DNA of 64,000 nt from positions 62,001 through 126,000 of the forward strand of contig DXHL01000019.1 of NCBI GenBank assembly GCA_019113395.1, given 5' to 3'. The DNA comes from Candidatus Rikenella faecigallinarum. GTDB lineage: Bacteria > Bacteroidota > Bacteroidia > Bacteroidales > Rikenellaceae. The notes under the pieces were generated by a model. The model had not been told where the DNA came from, ran no database searches, and worked only from the letters and a program-made list of their open reading frames with translations. Made by a program: the position numbers and the translations under genes. Below, piece after piece: positions 61,740 to 64,000 of the stretch; position 1 is the first letter of the stretch; every line of letters begins with the position of its first letter.

Positions 61740-64000
61740 CTACCTCGGTCCGCGGCCGCCGCCGGGCCGCGGACCGCCGCCCATAGGGCCCGCCGGACGG
61801 TCTTCCGTACCATAGTTGTCCGCATTGCGCCCTTTACGCGTATCGAACTTGTAAGTGAAGCTCACCATAAAGTAACGCTGCAACACATTCGACAACGTCG
61901 TCTGGATATAGCTGCTCTGGGTCGACTGGCGGAACGCACGGTTCTGGTTCAGCAGGTCATAGCCCGAGATACGCACCTCGGCCTGACGATACTTCAGGAA
62001 CTTATACCCGATACCCGCATTGAGCAGTGCATAGTGCTGCGAATAGGAGGCCTGCGTCCCGAAGGAGTTGCGCCACGTGGCATCGAGGTTGATAAAGAGC
62101 CCCTTCCACAAATAGAGGTTCAGGAAGGCCGACAGGTCACTGCGGATGTAGCGGTCGAAGGTACGGCTTTGGGTCTGTTGGTCACGGCCCGTGGTAAAGG
62201 TGATACCCGGACGGTAGGCCACCGTGAAATCGACCGCCTCCGAGATGTTACTCGTCAGCGACAGGTTCAGGTTCACCCGGTTGCTGTTGGTACGATATTC
62301 GATATTGTCCTCGATGGAGGGAGTGCGCGTGTACATATACATCAACCCGATGTTCAGGTTACTGCGGATGGGGTTAATCGAGAAACCGTACATCGAGAAG
62401 AGGTTGGCGCTGATATACCCGTTGAGGTTCACCGGACTGGAGAGTTGAGCCCCCTTGACAATCGTCGTTCCGTCCACCACCATATCCTCCGTCAGGAAAC
62501 GACGGTGGGTCGAGATATAATTCTGAATGAAGTTCACCCGTCCGAAGAGGTGGAAATAGTTGGACTTTTCGGGGTTCGCACGGTTGTAACGGATGTCAAT
62601 GCGGTCCGTGTAGCTCTGTTTCAGGTTCGGATTCCCCACCGAAACATTCAACGGGTCGCTGATGTCATACAAATCCTGCAACTGATTGACCGTCGGCGTC
62701 GAAGTCGTCCGGCGATACTCGATGTTGAGGTGTTCCATCTGGCTGGGGTTGAACTCGAACCGCACGCGAGGCAACCAGGCATCAAAGTTGTACTGACTGG
62801 TCAGCATACGCGGATAGGTCTCATCGTCATTCAGCGTCGAGTACTGATAACTGATGGAAGCATTCAGATTCATCTTTTTTTGTTTCACCCAGTTGTACCC
62901 GATGGTCCCCACGTGACGCGTCTGGTCACGATTAAAGAGGTTCGAGGTGGTCGGGTCGGGGTCCAGTCCCAACTCCGTAATCAGGTCCCGAATGGCATCC
63001 AGCGACGCCAGTTCATCCGTCAGGTTGTAGCTCAACTTTTTGGAGTCGCTCTGGTCGTAGCTGAAACGGTAGCTGAACTGCAGACGCGACGATTTCGACA
63101 GCGGTTCGGAGTAACTGATACGCCCCGACAGGTCATACCCCGGCGCATCGAGAATCCCGATTTGGTTCAGTTCGTTGTAGGTCAGCCCGATGGTCTGCGC
63201 CACACTCTGGTTCAGCGACTCGTCGTCGGAAATCGAACCGTAGACCGACTCCTGGGTGCGTTCCCCCCAACCGTTCGTCCCGCCGCCCGAACCGCCGATA
63301 GAGAGCGTCCGTCCCGCCTTCTCGAAACGGTGCATCCAGAAGAGATTGGCCGAAGCGTCGTAAGTCCCTAACTGAGTCGCATAACGGTTGTTACCCGAAG
63401 TGTTCGGCATTCCGTTGAGCAGGCTCAGCGACATGCTGCTGCTGTTCCCGTGGTTGGTGGAGTAGGTAATACGCGGAGTGAAGAAGATGCGGTTCGTCTC
63501 GTTGGGGTTCCACTCGATGCGCAGATTGGCCCGATGCTGGTAGTTGTACCCCTGCGAACGGGTCGTGTCGTTCTGCAACAGGTCCTGAGACTGATACTCG
63601 CGACCCACAATCTGCCAAATATTGGCATTCACATTGTTAAAAAAGTAACTCCCGCTGATTTTGACCTTTTCGAAATCTCCCTGATAGTTCAAACCCGCCA
63701 TCGTCGTGGTCTGAATCCCCCCGCGGACATTGGTCGTAAACTGGCTCGCGTCGATACCGCCCCCCATGCCGCCGCGGCGACCCGTCATCGCACCCGCAAT
63801 GTCATTCAGCGTAAAACCCTGGTTATTCACATTGTTGCTCGAGGCCAATACGGTCCACCGCTGGTCGGCATTGAAAATATTGGCCGCCACACCGGCCGAG
63901 TAGCGGTTGTCGGTACCGTAACCGGCATAAGCCTTCCCGAAAACACTGTTGCTCACCCCGTTCTGGGTCACGATATTAATGGCCTTGATGCGTTCGCCGT
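61740..64000 (-). CDS. Outer-membrane beta-barrel receptor (OMP_b-brl_2/TonB-dependent-like), 5' end missing
   Basis: At least 753 codons are in the window. The reading frame stays open to the right edge, reading GERIKAINIVTQNGVS before the track's GTG, so the plug and any carboxypeptidase-like regulatory domain lie outside. AINIVTQNG is where the plug meets the barrel in the Bacteroidota family of TonB-dependent-receptor-like proteins. The barrel has repeated aromatic strands (YRFSYDQSDSK, IEYRRTTSTPTVNQLQDLYD) and ends at YFMVSFTYKFDT, then the odd glycine-rich tail GPMGGGPRPGGGRGPR. Ligand unknown. Confidence 0.85.
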   Translation of the reverse strand, partial: GERIKAINIVTQNGVSNSVFGKAYAGYGTDNRYSAGVAANIFNADQRWTVLASSNNVNNQGFTLNDIAGAMTGRRGGMGGGIDASQFTTNVRGGIQTTTMAGLNYQGDFEKVKISGSYFFNNVNANIWQIVGREYQSQDLLQNDTTRSQGYNYQHRANLRIEWNPNETNRIFFTPRITYSTNHGNSSSMSLSLLNGMPNTSGNNRYATQLGTYDASANLFWMHRFEKAGRTLSIGGSGGGTNGWGERTQESVYGSISDDESLNQSVAQTIGLTYNELNQIGILDAPGYDLSGRISYSEPLSKSSRLQFSYRFSYDQSDSKKLSYNLTDELASLDAIRDLITELGLDPDPTTSNLFNRDQTRHVGTIGYNWVKQKKMNLNASISYQYSTLNDDETYPRMLTSQYNFDAWLPRVRFEFNPSQMEHLNIEYRRTTSTPTVNQLQDLYDISDPLNVSVGNPNLKQSYTDRIDIRYNRANPEKSNYFHLFGRVNFIQNYISTHRRFLTEDMVVDGTTIVKGAQLSSPVNLNGYISANLFSMYGFSINPIRSNLNIGLMYMYTRTPSIEDNIEYRTNSNRVNLNLSLTSNISEAVDFTVAYRPGITFTTGRDQQTQSRTFDRYIRSDLSAFLNLYLWKGLFINLDATWRNSFGTQASYSQHYALLNAGIGYKFLKYRQAEVRISGYDLLNQNRAFRQSTQSSYIQTTLSNVLQRYFMVSFTYKFDTRKGRNADNYGTEDRPAGPMGGGPRPGGGRGPR

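Noticed and set aside
61527-63371. 614-residue plus-strand ORF opposite the receptor gene
   Set aside because: It starts inside the hpf terminator and contains no motif. Shadow of the minus-strand barrel gene.

Overview
The window reads as a chromosomal segment of a GC-rich (by eye) obligate-anaerobe-type Bacteroidota, most like the Bacteroidales family Rikenellaceae (Alistipes-like). The clues are promoters with the Bacteroidota -7 element TAnnTTTG, few obvious Shine-Dalgarno sites, a PorX-type PglZ response regulator, the lptC / CBS-CNNM / ppiD gene order, a DUF4837 lipoprotein, class III ribonucleotide reductase, and lipoprotein glycosidases. The assignment rests on gene content and family recognition; no search was run. 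I saw no rRNA, tRNA, CRISPR array, prophage, transposase or plasmid gene.

Layout. 1-8.1 kb: radC, rnhA, efp, a DedA/YqaA membrane protein with a polysaccharide deacetylase, a DUF4837 lipoprotein, an ion channel with an odd selectivity filter, an orphan secreted protein, tsaE and porX. 8.2-18.3 kb (all minus strand): metY and, reading in gene direction from 18.3 kb down, a cobalamin riboswitch, nrdD, nrdG, two ThrE halves, a carboxyltransferase, then biotin carboxylase and biotin carrier protein. A ~236 bp structured repeat occurs twice here, once after the carboxyltransferase gene and once after the biotin-carrier gene. 18.3-34.7 kb (all plus): a structured 450 bp intergenic stretch, a LolC/E-like permease, a DUF4296 lipoprotein overlapping an amidohydrolase, mfd, coaX, two envelope proteins, lptC, a CNNM/CBS protein, ppiD and a dicarboxylate symporter. 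34.7-41.8 kb: a GH29 fucosidase lipoprotein, an ABC-F protein, a DEDDh exonuclease, an AspT/YidE-like transporter and a small outer-membrane protein. 41.9-49.1 kb: a TolC / membrane-fusion lipoprotein / two ATPases / one permease efflux set with a GH20 hexosaminidase gene inside it, joined to the first ATPase gene by an ATGA overlap. 49.2-64 kb: rbfA, a second GH20 lipoprotein with PA14, transaldolase-like aldolase, dCMP deaminase, threonine dehydrogenase, gdhA, panD, panC, DUF805, rnr, xerD, hpf and the 3' part of a large outer-membrane beta-barrel gene running off the right edge.

How the genes work together. The B12 riboswitch places the B12-independent anaerobic ribonucleotide reductase under cobalamin control, implying a B12-dependent class II enzyme elsewhere. 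The genes follow each other with gaps of 9, 15 and 30 nt into the carboxyltransferase, so a B12 signal could reach methylmalonyl/propionyl-CoA metabolism. The GH29 and two GH20 enzymes carry export signals and fit trimming of host or microbial glycans, but no SusC/SusD pair is next to them. lptC, ppiD, the LolC/E-like protein and several outer-membrane proteins make the middle of the window an envelope-biogenesis neighbourhood. panC-panD and coaX cover parts of CoA synthesis. Many gene ends carry unusually long, perfect stem-loops that act as good terminator candidates.
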